From assembly GCF_900111315.1 (NCBI RefSeq), contig NZ_FOGU01000001.1, forward strand, positions 62,001-126,000: 64,000 nt of DNA, given 5' to 3'. Below the pieces are notes generated by a model. That model made no database searches. It was not told where the DNA came from and was given only the letters and a program-made list of their open reading frames with translations. Positions 36,545 to 45,217 of the stretch are shown here, one piece after another; position 1 is the first letter of the stretch, and every line of letters begins with the position of its first letter. This DNA is from Tranquillimonas rosea. Its GTDB lineage: Bacteria; Pseudomonadota; Alphaproteobacteria; Rhodobacterales; Rhodobacteraceae. Position numbers and translations under genes: made by a program.

Positions 36545-36949
36545 ATGGTCGCCAACAAGCTTCGTAACATGGCTGCGGCCACCCGTTCGGCACGGCGCGA
36601 GCCGACACCGGACTCGGTCGTGCTGTGCGTCGGTGAACTCACGACGCTGCGCGCCTCGGGCAGCGCCCCGCGCGAGCCCGACCAGTTTGTCTTTGCCGAG
36701 ATTCACGAGGTGGGCGATTGGATGCACGCCGAAATGACACCCGAGCTGGTGCTGTCGCCGCTGCTGACACCGCGGTTCGACTGCGTGGACCTTGCACATC
36801 TGCTGCATCACCACGGGTATCGCGGCCGCTACCGCGTCCTCAGCGACGGCCTGCCGAATCCCGGCCTCGTCTGTGGCGAGATCCGGGCGCAGTGTCCGGG
36901 GCTGGATTTCGACATCGTCACCCTTCCGGCGAACACCCGCCTGTCCTGA
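36545..36949 (+). CDS. Conserved hypothetical protein, 134 residues
   Basis: Starts at the ATG at 36545 (MVANKLRNMAAATRSARREP); an in-frame TTG nine codons earlier is a less likely start. A basic N-terminus precedes a compact alpha/beta region, with VLCVGELTTLRASG and a C-terminal block LTPRFDCVDLAHLLHHHGY followed by GRYRVLSDGLPNPGLV. No signal peptide or membrane span. I do not recognise the fold, though it has the feel of a lineage-conserved cytoplasmic protein. Divergent from phoR and convergent with the PLP enzyme gene. Confidence 0.65.
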   Translation: MVANKLRNMAAATRSARREPTPDSVVLCVGELTTLRASGSAPREPDQFVFAEIHEVGDWMHAEMTPELVLSPLLTPRFDCVDLAHLLHHHGYRGRYRVLSDGLPNPGLVCGEIRAQCPGLDFDIVTLPANTRLS

Positions 36950-36954
36950 TCCCA

Positions 36955-38133
36955 TCAGCCTTGTGACGCGGCGATCGCCGTGGCGAACTCGGCACAGAGC
37001 AGCTCGGCCGGTTCGACCCCGACAGACACGCGGAACGTGCCCTCTCCGATCCCCAGCGCGGCCCGCGCCTCGGGCGTCAGCGCCCGGTGCGACGACGTCG
37101 CTGGATGGCTGAGTGTGGTTCCGATATCGCCCAGCGTCGGCGCGAAGGGGATGTTCTCGGCGGCTTCGACCAGCGCGTTGGCGGCAACGCGGCCGCCTTC
37201 GATCCCGAACGTCACCATGTGCCCGCCGCGCGAACCCAGCAGCCTTCGGGCTGTGGCGTGGTCGGGATGGTCCGGGCGCTGCGGATAGAGAACGCCCGTC
37301 ACCCCCGGCAGCGTCGCGATGTGATCGGCCAGGGTCGCGGCGTTCGACTCGGCCCGGTCGTAGCGCAGCTCGAATGAATGCAGCCCCCGCTCGGCGAGCC
37401 AGCAGTCGAACGGGCTGGCCGTCAGCCCGGCGGTCACGGCGAAATCGCGGATCGGGCCGCGCAGTTCGGGATCGCGCGCGGCAACATAGCCCAGCGTCGC
37501 GTCGGAGTGGCCGGCGAGCATCTTCGTGACCGAGTGGATGACGATGTCGGCCCCGTGCGCGAACGGCTTGAACGCGCGCGGCGTCGTGAAGGTGTTGTCG
37601 ATCACCAGAAGTGCACCGTGGCGCGCGGCAATCGCCGCGACGGCGTCGATGTCGCAGACCCGCAGCGTCGGGTTCGACACGACCTCCAGCAGGACCATCC
37701 GTGTCTCGGGCCGCATCGCGGCGGCGATCGCATCGGGGTCCGTCGGGTCGGCCAGGGTTGTCTCGACTCCCAGCCGCGGCAGATCCTCCGCCAACATCCT
37801 GAGCGACCGTCCATAGAGCTGATCGCCAGCGACCACGTGATCGCCCGCGCGGCACAGGCCCAGCATCACCGCCGTCACGCTGGCCATGCCCGACGCGGTG
37901 ACGAGCCCCCCCTCCGCGCCCTCGAGCGCGTCGATCTTCTGCGCCAACACGGCCGCGTTGGGGTGTCCTTCCCGCGCGTAGGTATAGCCCTCGGTCCGGC
38001 GCTCGTACTGCGCGTCCAGCGCATCGGGACTGTGCGAGGCATAGACCACGGAGGGTTGCAGCGGCGTCGCGACCGGCCGGCTGACACTTTCGGGCCAGGG
38101 GGTGCGGCGCACGGAGGTCTTGGGATCGCTCAT
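36955..38133 (-). CDS. PLP-dependent trans-sulfuration enzyme (cystathionine gamma-synthase/lyase family)
   Basis: 392 residues from the ATG at 38131-38133 ([14 protein letters not shown]). The Cys/Met-metabolism fold is clear: [10 protein letters not shown] for PLP phosphate binding, DNTFTTP, and Schiff-base Lys204 in [12 protein letters not shown]. These enzymes make or break cystathionine or related thioethers, and family members are hard to tell apart by eye; cystathionine gamma-lyase, gamma-synthase or beta-lyase all remain possible. Divergent from the homoserine acetyltransferase gene, which supports a role in methionine or cysteine synthesis. Confidence 0.9.
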   Translation of the reverse strand: MSDPKTSVRRTPWPESVSRPVATPLQPSVVYASHSPDALDAQYERRTEGYTYAREGHPNAAVLAQKIDALEGAEGGLVTASGMASVTAVMLGLCRAGDHVVAGDQLYGRSLRMLAEDLPRLGVETTLADPTDPDAIAAAMRPETRMVLLEVVSNPTLRVCDIDAVAAIAARHGALLVIDNTFTTPRAFKPFAHGADIVIHSVTKMLAGHSDATLGYVAARDPELRGPIRDFAVTAGLTASPFDCWLAERGLHSFELRYDRAESNAATLADHIATLPGVTGVLYPQRPDHPDHATARRLLGSRGGHMVTFGIEGGRVAANALVEAAENIPFAPTLGDIGTTLSHPATSSHRALTPEARAALGIGEGTFRVSVGVEPAELLCAEFATAIAASQG

Positions 38134-38180
38134 CTCGGTCCTTTCGTGGCGGCGGGCCGGCGCCCTGCCCTGCGGCCTCG

Positions 38181-38310
38181 GGATAACGCCGCCAGCCCCG
38201 CTGCGCCACACCACATTTGCCGGACGATCCGGCAGTGTCCCGGCCCGCCTCTGGCAAATCGGTCCGATCCGGTCTATCTCACCGGTTCCCGACACTGTCC
38301 GGATAACACC
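38181..38310. promoter_or_regulatory. Divergent methionine-gene control region with repeats
   Basis: The 178 bases between the two methionine genes hold GGATAACGCC at 38181-38190 and GGATAACACC at 38301-38310, a direct repeat whose second copy touches the metA start. Between them is a perfect palindrome GCCGGA-CGA-TCCGGC (38219-38233), and ATTTGCC at 38215-38221 pairs with GGCAAAT at 38253-38259. A regulator site or RNA structure is likely; no known riboswitch was recognised. Confidence 0.4.
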
Positions 38311-38311
38311 A

Positions 38312-39229
38312 ATGCCGATCACCCTTCCCTCGGATTTGCCAGCCTACGGAGTTCTCTCGACCGAAGGCGTGATGGTGATGGCCGAGATGGACGCGGCGCG
38401 GCAGGACATCCGGCCGCTGAAGATCGGGCTGCTCAACCTGATGCCGAAGAAGATCCAGACCGAGACGCAGTTCGCGCGTTTGATCGGGGCGACCCCGCTG
38501 CAGATCGACCTGCACCTGATCCGCATGTCCGAGCATCAGACCCGCAACACCGCGGCCGAGCACATGGAGGCGTTCTACCGCCCCTTCCAGGACGTGAAGG
38601 ACGAGTATTTCGACGGCCTCATCATCACCGGCGCCCCGATCGAGCATCTTCCCTTCGAAGAGGTGACCTATTGGGACGAGCTGGTCGAGGTGATGAACTG
38701 GACGCAGACGCACGTCCATTCGACCTTCGGCGTGTGCTGGGGCGGCATGGCAATGCTGAACCACTTCCACGGGATCGAGAAGCACCTGCTGCCGGCCAAG
38801 GCGTTCGGCTGCTTCCGGCACGTGAACCTGCAACCGCAAAGTCCCTACCTGCGCGGCTTTTCGGACGATTTCGTGATTCCCGTCAGCCGCTGGACCGAGA
38901 TCCGGCAGGAGGACATCGAGGCGACGCCGCACCTCGTCACCCTGCTCGGCAGCTATCAGACGGGCCCCTGCCTGGTGGAGGATGCGGCCCATCACGCGCT
39001 CTACATCTTCAATCACTTCGAATACGACAGCGATACGATCAAGCAGGAGTACGACCGAGATGTCGCCCAGGGCCGGCCCGTGTCCCTGCCTGTGAACTAT
39101 TACCCCGAGGACGATCCGTCGAAGACGCCGCGGAACCGCTGGCGCAGCCATGCCCACCTTCTATATGGCAACTGGATCAATCAAATATACCAGACGACAT
39201 CGTATGAACCTGCCGAAATTGGCTTCTAG
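38312..39229 (+). CDS. metA: Homoserine O-acetyltransferase, MetA fold
   Basis: Activates homoserine in methionine synthesis. 305 residues from the ATG at 38312. The catalytic Cys142 lies in [10 protein letters not shown], and the N-terminal [15 protein letters not shown] and HQTRNT motifs define the MetA family. Residue 111, in the GAPIE motif, is Glu; family members with Glu here use acetyl-CoA, whereas those with Gly use succinyl-CoA, so O-acetylhomoserine is the expected product despite the common 'succinyltransferase' label. Its last 26 bases overlap the next gene. Confidence 0.95.
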   Translation: MPITLPSDLPAYGVLSTEGVMVMAEMDAARQDIRPLKIGLLNLMPKKIQTETQFARLIGATPLQIDLHLIRMSEHQTRNTAAEHMEAFYRPFQDVKDEYFDGLIITGAPIEHLPFEEVTYWDELVEVMNWTQTHVHSTFGVCWGGMAMLNHFHGIEKHLLPAKAFGCFRHVNLQPQSPYLRGFSDDFVIPVSRWTEIRQEDIEATPHLVTLLGSYQTGPCLVEDAAHHALYIFNHFEYDSDTIKQEYDRDVAQGRPVSLPVNYYPEDDPSKTPRNRWRSHAHLLYGNWINQIYQTTSYEPAEIGF

Positions 39230-40187
39230 CCTCCTGCTCGCGGCGACGGCGCTGACCGGCTGCGGGGCACTGGTCGATTCCCGCGCCGACCGGCGCGAGG
39301 CCGCCGCAGTCGCGGCCTATCCGCCCGAGGGTCAGTTCCTCGAGGTCGACGGCAGGCGCGTCCATTACGTGCAAGAGGGCTCGGGACCGGACCTCGTGCT
39401 GCTTCACGGGGCCTCGGGCAACACCCGCGACTTCACCTTCTCCTTCGTCGAGCGCGTGAGCGACGATTACCGTGTCACCGTCTTCGACCGTCCAGGGCTG
39501 GGCTATACCGACCGGATCGACGCGCGCTTCGGCGGCGCCTTCAACACCGAGGCCGAGACGCCGCGCGAACAGGCGGTCTTCCTGAACAAGGCGGCGCGGC
39601 AACTGGGAATCGAGAACGAGATCGTCCTGGGCCAGTCCTATGGCGGCGCGGTCGCGATGGCCTGGGGGCTCGAGGCGGATCCGGCGGCGCTGGTCATCGT
39701 GTCGGGCGCGACGATGCCGTGGAAGGGCCAGCTCGGCGCGCTCTACGGTCTGACGGCCTCGCCGCTGGGGGGCGCGGGCTTCGTGCCTCTGCTGACGGCC
39801 TTCGCCGGCGAGACTCAGGTGCGTGGCGCGGTCGAGACGATCTTCGAACCGCAAGATGTGCCGGAGGGCTACCTTGAGTATGTCGGCTGGCCGCTGAGCC
39901 TGCGCCGCGAGAGCTTTCGCGCCAACGCGCGGCAGGTGAACTCGCTCAAGCCCGCGATCATCGAGCAGTCGGCGCAGTACCGGTCGCTCACGATGCCGAT
40001 CGAGGTGGTCCACGGAACAGAGGACGACGTGGTGCCCGACTTCGTCCACGCCGAGAACCTCGCTTCTTGGGTCGAGAGCGCGCAGTATACGCCCCTGCCC
40101 GGCATCGGGCACATGGCGCATCAGGTTGCCGGGCCAGAGGTCGTCACGGCCATCGACCGCGCGGCGGCCCGGGCCGGGATCCGGTGA
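39204..40187 (+). CDS. Alpha/beta hydrolase lipoprotein
   Basis: 327 residues from the ATG at 39204 ([20 protein letters not shown]). The signal ends in the lipobox LTGC with Cys20, so the enzyme is predicted to be lipid-anchored outside the cytoplasm. The hydrolase core has [12 protein letters not shown] as oxyanion region, nucleophile in GQSYGGA, an acid residue in [10 protein letters not shown] and the terminal His in GIGHMAH. The substrate is unknown. The start lies inside the end of metA, a 26-base overlap suggesting translational coupling with an unrelated gene. Confidence 0.85.
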   Translation: MNLPKLASSLLLAATALTGCGALVDSRADRREAAAVAAYPPEGQFLEVDGRRVHYVQEGSGPDLVLLHGASGNTRDFTFSFVERVSDDYRVTVFDRPGLGYTDRIDARFGGAFNTEAETPREQAVFLNKAARQLGIENEIVLGQSYGGAVAMAWGLEADPAALVIVSGATMPWKGQLGALYGLTASPLGGAGFVPLLTAFAGETQVRGAVETIFEPQDVPEGYLEYVGWPLSLRRESFRANARQVNSLKPAIIEQSAQYRSLTMPIEVVHGTEDDVVPDFVHAENLASWVESAQYTPLPGIGHMAHQVAGPEVVTAIDRAAARAGIR

Positions 40188-40226
40188 GGGCTGGCATGGG
40201 TCGGAACCACGGCCGGACGGGGCGAC

Positions 40227-40844
40227 ATGGCTAAGCGCGGCTATCATCACGGCAACCTCAGACAGGCGCTGGTCGACGCCGCTCTCGGCCTGATCGAGGA
40301 GAAGGGCCCCGCCGGTTTCACGCTGAGCGAGGCGGCCAAGCAGGCCGGCGTCACCCCCGCGGCCGTCTATCGGCATTTCGAGGGACGCGAGGACCTGATC
40401 GCCGAGGCGGCGCGGCAGGGCTACGAGATCTTCGCCGACCTGCTGGACTATGCCTATGCCTCGGGCAAGCCGTCGGCGCTGGCCGCGTTCGAGGCGACAG
40501 GCCGGGCCTATCTCGCCTTCGCCAACCGGTATCCGGGCCATTACGTCGCGATGTTCGAAAGCGGCATCTCGATCCACCGCACGCCCGATCTGCACGCGGT
40601 GGCGACACGCGCGCTCGGCGTTCTGGAACAGGCGGCGACGGAACTGTCGCAACATATCCCGCCCGAGAAGCGCCCGCCGCCGCAGATGTTCGCGGCCCAT
40701 GTCTGGGCGATGAGCCACGGGGTGGTCGAGCTGTTCGCGCGCGGTTCTCCCGGCACCAAGTCCCCCTTCCCGCCCGAGGACCTGCTGGAAAGCGGGATCG
40801 GCATCTACCTGCGCGGTCTGGGACTGGTCCCGCCCGACGACTGA
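40227..40844 (+). CDS. TetR-family transcriptional regulator
   Basis: 205 residues. The N-terminal helix-turn-helix (about 23-50) reads FTLSEAAKQAGVTPAAVYRHF, a standard TetR DNA-binding motif, followed by a helical ligand-binding domain of the WHG type (HVWAMSHGVVELF). It lies 39 bases after the lipoprotein hydrolase gene in the same direction and may control it or the flavin enzyme nearby; the regulated genes are not shown by sequence. Confidence 0.9.
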   Translation: MAKRGYHHGNLRQALVDAALGLIEEKGPAGFTLSEAAKQAGVTPAAVYRHFEGREDLIAEAARQGYEIFADLLDYAYASGKPSALAAFEATGRAYLAFANRYPGHYVAMFESGISIHRTPDLHAVATRALGVLEQAATELSQHIPPEKRPPPQMFAAHVWAMSHGVVELFARGSPGTKSPFPPEDLLESGIGIYLRGLGLVPPDD

Positions 40845-40856
40845 GCGTCGCTGCAG

Positions 40857-41180
40857 TCAGTCCTCGTCGGCCAGCCGGCCCGTCCTGCCGCGCCGGAAAC
40901 GCGCGGGCATCTTGCGCCGGATCCAGATCGCGCCACGGACCACCGTCGGCCGCAGCATCGGCAGATCGTAGGCCAGCAGCAGCAAACCCAGCGGCAGCAT
41001 CCAGAGCCCCAGCACCGGAAGGATGCTGAAGATGCCGCCCAGCACCAGCGCAACCCCGAGCGGGATGCGCAGCCAGCGGCGCCGCGGCCCCGCCATGGTG
41101 CGGATCGGCCGGCGCGCGGCCGGGACGGCGCGCCCCAGCGCGTCGACCTGGCGATGCAGACGCCGTTCGTTCTTGTCCAT
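40857..41180 (-). CDS. 107-residue membrane protein, hypothetical
   Basis: Start at the ATG at 41178-41180 with a GGAGCAGGC ribosome site. Highly basic N-terminus (RLHRQVDALGRAVPAARRP) and C-terminus (RRKMPARFRRGR) flank one long or two short hydrophobic segments at about 40-75 rich in Leu and Gly. I do not recognise it; similar tryptophan-flanked small proteins recur in Rhodobacterales. Divergent from the flavin oxidoreductase gene. Confidence 0.65.
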   Translation of the reverse strand: MDKNERRLHRQVDALGRAVPAARRPIRTMAGPRRRWLRIPLGVALVLGGIFSILPVLGLWMLPLGLLLLAYDLPMLRPTVVRGAIWIRRKMPARFRRGRTGRLADED

Positions 41181-41297
41181 GCCTGCTCCTCTGTCATCCC
41201 GTGAGGGGACGCTACACAGATGGCGGTTTCCCCGGACCTCTTCCATAGAGCGCGGAAAATGACCACCTGTTCCGCCAGAAGAAGAAGGACAGTCGCC

Positions 41298-42299
41298 ATG
41301 CGTTATTCCGTACTCGATCTCGCCCCGGTGCCCGAGGGCTCGGACGCCGCCAGCGCCATCGCCGACAGCGTGACCCTGGCCCGCCGCGCAGAGGAGTTGG
41401 GCTATCACCGTTTCTGGATGGCCGAGCATCACAACATGCCCGGTATCGCCAGCGCCGCCACCTCGGTGCTGCTGGGCCATGTCGCCGACGCGACGCGCAG
41501 CATCCGCGTCGGCGCCGGCGGCGTCATGCTGCCGAACCACGCGCCGCTGGCCATCGCCGAGCAGTTCGGCACGCTGGCGACGATCCATCCCGGCCGTATC
41601 GACCTTGGTCTCGGCCGCGCGCCGGGGGGCGACATGGCCGTGGCCAAGGCGCTGCGGCGCAACCTGAACCAGGCCGACAGCTTTCCCGACGACGTGGCCG
41701 AGCTGATCGACTATCTCGGCCCCGCCCGTCCCGGCGCCGCCGTGCGCGCCTTGCCCGGCGAAGGCACCGGCGTGCCGATCTGGATGCTGGGCTCGTCGCT
41801 CTATGGTGCGCAGCTCGCGGCGCATCTGGGCCTGCCCTATGCCTTTGCCTCGCATTTCGCACCGGACGCGCTGGAACAGGCGATCGAGGTCTACCGCACG
41901 CGGTTCCGCCCCTCGGCGCAGCTCGAGACGCCGTATTTCATGCTGGCGGCGAACGTCTTTGCCGGCAAGAGCGACGCCGAAGGGTACTACCTGCGCAGCT
42001 CGATGCAGCAGGCCTTTGCCCAACTCCGGATGGGCCGGCCCGGCAAGCTGCCGCGCCCGGTCGAGGACATCGACACCACCATCGGCGCGGGCGTGCGCCG
42101 GGCCGTCGATCACGCGCTGCGGATCTCGGCGACCGGCGGGCCCGAGACCGTGCACCGGGAACTCGCGGAGCTGGTCGACATCTATGCCCCGGACGAGGTG
42201 ATCCTGACGAGTCAGATCCACGACCCCGCGGCACGGCGGCGCTCGTTCGAGATCGCGGCCGACGCGCTGTCGCGGATCGGTCAGAGCGCGGCGGCGTGA
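41298..42299 (+). CDS. LLM-class flavin-dependent oxidoreductase (luciferase-like)
   Basis: 333 residues from the ATG at 41298 ([14 protein letters not shown]). The bacterial luciferase-like TIM barrel is marked by [18 protein letters not shown] in two halves and [26 protein letters not shown] is the family's signature region. These enzymes use FMNH2 or F420 to oxidise varied substrates; this branch (MsnO8-like) has no known substrate. Ends at a palindromic element facing the ABC transporter genes. Confidence 0.92.
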   Translation: MRYSVLDLAPVPEGSDAASAIADSVTLARRAEELGYHRFWMAEHHNMPGIASAATSVLLGHVADATRSIRVGAGGVMLPNHAPLAIAEQFGTLATIHPGRIDLGLGRAPGGDMAVAKALRRNLNQADSFPDDVAELIDYLGPARPGAAVRALPGEGTGVPIWMLGSSLYGAQLAAHLGLPYAFASHFAPDALEQAIEVYRTRFRPSAQLETPYFMLAANVFAGKSDAEGYYLRSSMQQAFAQLRMGRPGKLPRPVEDIDTTIGAGVRRAVDHALRISATGGPETVHRELAELVDIYAPDEVILTSQIHDPAARRRSFEIAADALSRIGQSAAA

Positions 42300-42308
42300 C
42301 CTGAATGA

Positions 42309-42390
42309 GGCGCCTGCGGCGCCACGCGATGTCTGCGCCGCCCTCCGGGCGACGCGGCCTCCGGCGGGGATATTTTCCGGGACCAAAGAG
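42309..42390. repeat. Palindromic GGGGATATTT element between convergent genes
   Basis: A perfect hairpin GGCGCC-TGC-GGCGCC at 42309 onward is followed by GCCGCCCTCCGGGCGACGCG and then GCCTCCGGCGGGGATATTTT from 42357, ending in GACCAAAGAGG. The core matches the copies at 5053, 21791 and 53398. It sits between convergent stop codons as a probable bidirectional terminator. Confidence 0.75.
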
Positions 42391-42398
42391 GATCGAGT

Positions 42399-43466
42399 TC
42401 AGGGAAAGATAACGAGCGAGCGGGCGTCCCAGGCGACGCGGGCCGCGTCGCCCCGCTCGAGCACGGCGCGGCCGGGGAGGTTCTTCATCGAGATCGTGAC
42501 CTCGGCATCGGTGCCGTCGAGCGCGACGTCGTAATAGGTCATGTCGCCATAATAGGTGCGCTCGGTGACGGCGCCGTGGGCGAGCTGGCGGTCGGTGTCT
42601 TCGCCTGGCGCAAGGAGCGACAGGAGTTCGGGCCGTATGCCCACTGAGACGTCGCCGTCGGCGCGTCCCGCGGGGCACTGGTCGTCCTCGACGCTGGCCC
42701 GGCCGAGGCCCGCCACGGTGACCTCGGCGCCGGCGATTCGGCCGGGCAGAAAGGACATCATGCCGATGAACTGCGCCACCTGGCGGCTCACCGGTCGCCG
42801 GTAGAGGGTCTGCGGATCGGCGAGCTGCGCGATCCGGCCCTCGAACATCACCGCGATCCGGTCCGACATGATCAGCGCCTCTTCCTGGTCGTGGGTCACC
42901 AGGATGAAGGTGATGCCGACGGAGCGCTGCAGGCGGCGGAGCTCGGCCTGCATCTGTTCGCGCAGCTTCTTGTCCAACGCCGAGAGCGGCTCGTCCAGCA
43001 GCAGGACCTTGGGCTTGAGGATGAGAGCGCGGGCGAGCGCCACGCGCTGCCGCTGGCCGCCGGAGAGCGCGTTGGCCTTGCGGGCGCCGTAGCCGGCCAG
43101 CCCGACCATGCCCAGAGCCTCCTCGACGGCGGCGGCCTTTTCGCCGCGCGACATCGCCGCGCGGCGCAGGCCGAAGCCCACGTTCTCGGCGACGCTCAGA
43201 TGGGGGAAAATGGCGTAGGATTGGAACACCATGTTGGTCGGCCGGCGGTTGGCCGGCACGCCCTCCATGTCGCGCCCCGACAGCAGCACGGTGCCCTCGG
43301 AGACGTCCTCGAACCCGGCGATGACGCGCAGGAGCGTGGTCTTGCCGCAGCCCGAGGGCCCCAGCAGCGAGAAGAACTCTCCGCCCGCGATCTCGAGGTC
43401 GATGCCGCGCAGGGCGTGGTAGTCGCCGAAATGCTTCTGCACGCCGGACAGGGAGATGATGCTCAC
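42399..43466 (-). CDS. Spermidine/putrescine-type ABC transporter ATP-binding protein
   Basis: 355 residues from a GTG at 43464-43466, preceded by a GGAGG ribosome site. Walker A GPSGCGKTTLLR, the ABC signature ALSGGQRQRVALARA and Walker B VLLLDEPLSALD are intact, and a TOBE domain follows about residue 240. PotA-like. The GTGA overlap with the upstream permease indicates translational coupling. The long open frame that continues upstream is a shadow of the permease gene. Confidence 0.93.
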   Translation of the reverse strand: MSIISLSGVQKHFGDYHALRGIDLEIAGGEFFSLLGPSGCGKTTLLRVIAGFEDVSEGTVLLSGRDMEGVPANRRPTNMVFQSYAIFPHLSVAENVGFGLRRAAMSRGEKAAAVEEALGMVGLAGYGARKANALSGGQRQRVALARALILKPKVLLLDEPLSALDKKLREQMQAELRRLQRSVGITFILVTHDQEEALIMSDRIAVMFEGRIAQLADPQTLYRRPVSRQVAQFIGMMSFLPGRIAGAEVTVAGLGRASVEDDQCPAGRADGDVSVGIRPELLSLLAPGEDTDRQLAHGAVTERTYYGDMTYYDVALDGTDAEVTISMKNLPGRAVLERGDAARVAWDARSLVIFP

Positions 43467-44260
43467 ACGAATCCTCCGGTATCCTTCGCGCCGGTCCGGG
43501 CGAGGCCGCGGCGGCGGAACAGTTCGGCGACGCTCAGCAGCAGGACCGAAAGCGCCACGAGTATGGTGCCGAGGGCCATGACCACCGGGATCTTCTGGGG
43601 AAAGCGCAGCTGCCCCCAGAGATAGACCGGCAGCGTCGGCTCGGTTCCGGTCAGGAAGAAGGCGATGATGAACTCGTCCAGGCTGATCGTGAACGAGATC
43701 AGGAGCGACGAGACGATGCCCGGCATCACCAGCGGCAGCGTCACCAGGCGGAACGTGGCCCAGCGGCTTTCGCCCAGGTCGTAGCTTGCCTCTTCGAGGG
43801 CGGGATCGAAATTGTTGAAGGACGACCCCAGGATCGCCACCGCGAAGGGCGTGCAGAGGAGCGTGTGCCCCAGCACAACCGTCCAGGGCCCGAGCGGCAG
43901 GCCGAGCGCCAGCAGCACCACCAGGAGCGCGACCGCGACGATGATCTCGGGCAGGACCAGAGGCAGCATGATGAAGCCGGTCACCGGGCGCTTGCCGGGA
44001 AAGGCGTAGCGTGCCCCGGCGCGCGCGGTGCAGAGCCCCAGCAGCGTCGCCAGCAGCGCCGAGGACACCGCCACGACCAGCGACGTCTGCACCGAGCGGA
44101 TCAGCGCCGGCGTCTCCGGGATCGCGCGGAACCACTCGGTCGTGAAGCCCGACAGCGGGAAGGCGATTACCGTGGCGTCGTTGAACGCGAAGATCGGGAG
44201 GAGCACGATCGGCGCGTAGAGGAATACCAGGTAGAGAATGGCATAGACGCGCAGGGTCAT
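43463..44260 (-). CDS. Spermidine/putrescine-type ABC permease (PotC-like)
   Basis: 265 residues from the ATG at 44258-44260 (MTLRVYAIL). Six membrane segments, with the coupling EAA loop EEASYDLGESRWATFRLVTLP. The first helix region APIVLLPIFAFN is typical of PotC. Overlaps the genes on both sides by four bases. Confidence 0.92.
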   Translation of the reverse strand: MTLRVYAILYLVFLYAPIVLLPIFAFNDATVIAFPLSGFTTEWFRAIPETPALIRSVQTSLVVAVSSALLATLLGLCTARAGARYAFPGKRPVTGFIMLPLVLPEIIVAVALLVVLLALGLPLGPWTVVLGHTLLCTPFAVAILGSSFNNFDPALEEASYDLGESRWATFRLVTLPLVMPGIVSSLLISFTISLDEFIIAFFLTGTEPTLPVYLWGQLRFPQKIPVVMALGTILVALSVLLLSVAELFRRRGLARTGAKDTGGFV

Positions 44261-45144
44261 CGCGGGCCGCTCCACCGGCGCGAGAGCGCAACGAAGACGA
44301 GCGAGATGGCGCTGACGACCAGCATCGCGATGACCGCGAGCGTCGCCCCCATCGGCGCGTTGTTGAGCCGCAGGAACTGGGTCTGGATCATGTTGGCGAT
44401 CATCAGGCCGTCGGGGCCGCCCACGAGGCGCGGCGTCACGTAGTCGCCGATCGTCGGGATGAAGACGATCAGCGCGGCGGCGACGACGCCGGGCAGCGCG
44501 AGGGGGAAGGTCACGCGCCAGAACGCGCCGAAGCGGCTTTCGCCCAGGTCCCGCGCCGCCTCCAGCAGCGACCGGTCGATCCGCTCGAGGCTGACGAAGA
44601 TCGGCAGGATGGCGAAGGGCGCGAAGGCGTGGGCGAGCGTGATGACGACCGCGTTGGGATTGTAGAGGATGAACGACAGCGGCTCGTCGATCAGGCCGAG
44701 GGTCTGGAGCGAGGTGTTGAGCACGCCGTTGAAGCCCAGGATCACCTTCCAGAGGAAGGCGCGGATCAGGTAGCTCGTCCAGAACGGGATCGTCACCAGG
44801 AAGATCCAAAGCGCCTTGTGCCGGTCCGCGACCTTGAACGAGATGAAATAGGCAAGCGGAAAGGCCAGCACGACCGTCGCGATCGTCACCGCGCCCGAGA
44901 TCAGCACCGAGCGGAGCATCAGTTCACGGTAGATCGGCTCGGTCACCGCCGCCCGATAGTTGGCCCAGGTGAAGGTGCGGTCGATTTCCAGGTAGTCCTG
45001 CGACCAGAAGCTGAACGCGACGACCGCCGCCAGCGGCACCGCCAGCAGCGCGAGCGCGAACAACGCCGCTGGGCTGACGAGAAGGAGGCCCGACGCGCTG
45101 TCGCTGCGGGTCCAGCGCCGGAATCGTGTCCAAGTGGTGGCCAA
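44257..45144 (-). CDS. Spermidine/putrescine-type ABC permease (PotB-like)
   Basis: 295 residues with six membrane segments, and the EAA loop LEAARDLGESRFGAFWRVTFP. PotB-type features include PFWTSYLIRAFLWKVILG. It is the first gene of the three-gene transporter unit. No binding-protein gene lies upstream; the glycan gene 73 bases away is unrelated, so the binding protein must be encoded elsewhere. Substrate could be polyamine or another cationic or small organic compound. Confidence 0.92.
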   Translation of the reverse strand: MATTWTRFRRWTRSDSASGLLLVSPAALFALALLAVPLAAVVAFSFWSQDYLEIDRTFTWANYRAAVTEPIYRELMLRSVLISGAVTIATVVLAFPLAYFISFKVADRHKALWIFLVTIPFWTSYLIRAFLWKVILGFNGVLNTSLQTLGLIDEPLSFILYNPNAVVITLAHAFAPFAILPIFVSLERIDRSLLEAARDLGESRFGAFWRVTFPLALPGVVAAALIVFIPTIGDYVTPRLVGGPDGLMIANMIQTQFLRLNNAPMGATLAVIAMLVVSAISLVFVALSRRWSGPR

Positions 45145-45217
45145 TGTGGCGCGGTCCCCGTTCCCTGCCGTTTCCGGACGATGACCCGGCTCTGCGCCGG
45201 TGGCAAGTCCCTGCCCT

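Noticed and set aside
36476-38257. 593-codon open frame overlapping the PLP enzyme on the same strand
   Set aside because: Reads the PLP gene in a wrong frame and has no recognisable domain; the correct frame shows the full catalytic set.
38134-38311. SAM-II riboswitch upstream of metA
   Set aside because: A GATTTGCC sequence on the minus strand recalled the motif, but the conserved TTGCAGCCAC and GCTAAAG parts are missing and the strand is wrong for metA.
42399-44291. 630-codon frame joining the ABC ATPase to permease sequence
   Set aside because: The first 270 residues are out-of-frame reading of the permease gene; the ATPase starts at the GTG at 43466 with a GGAGG site.
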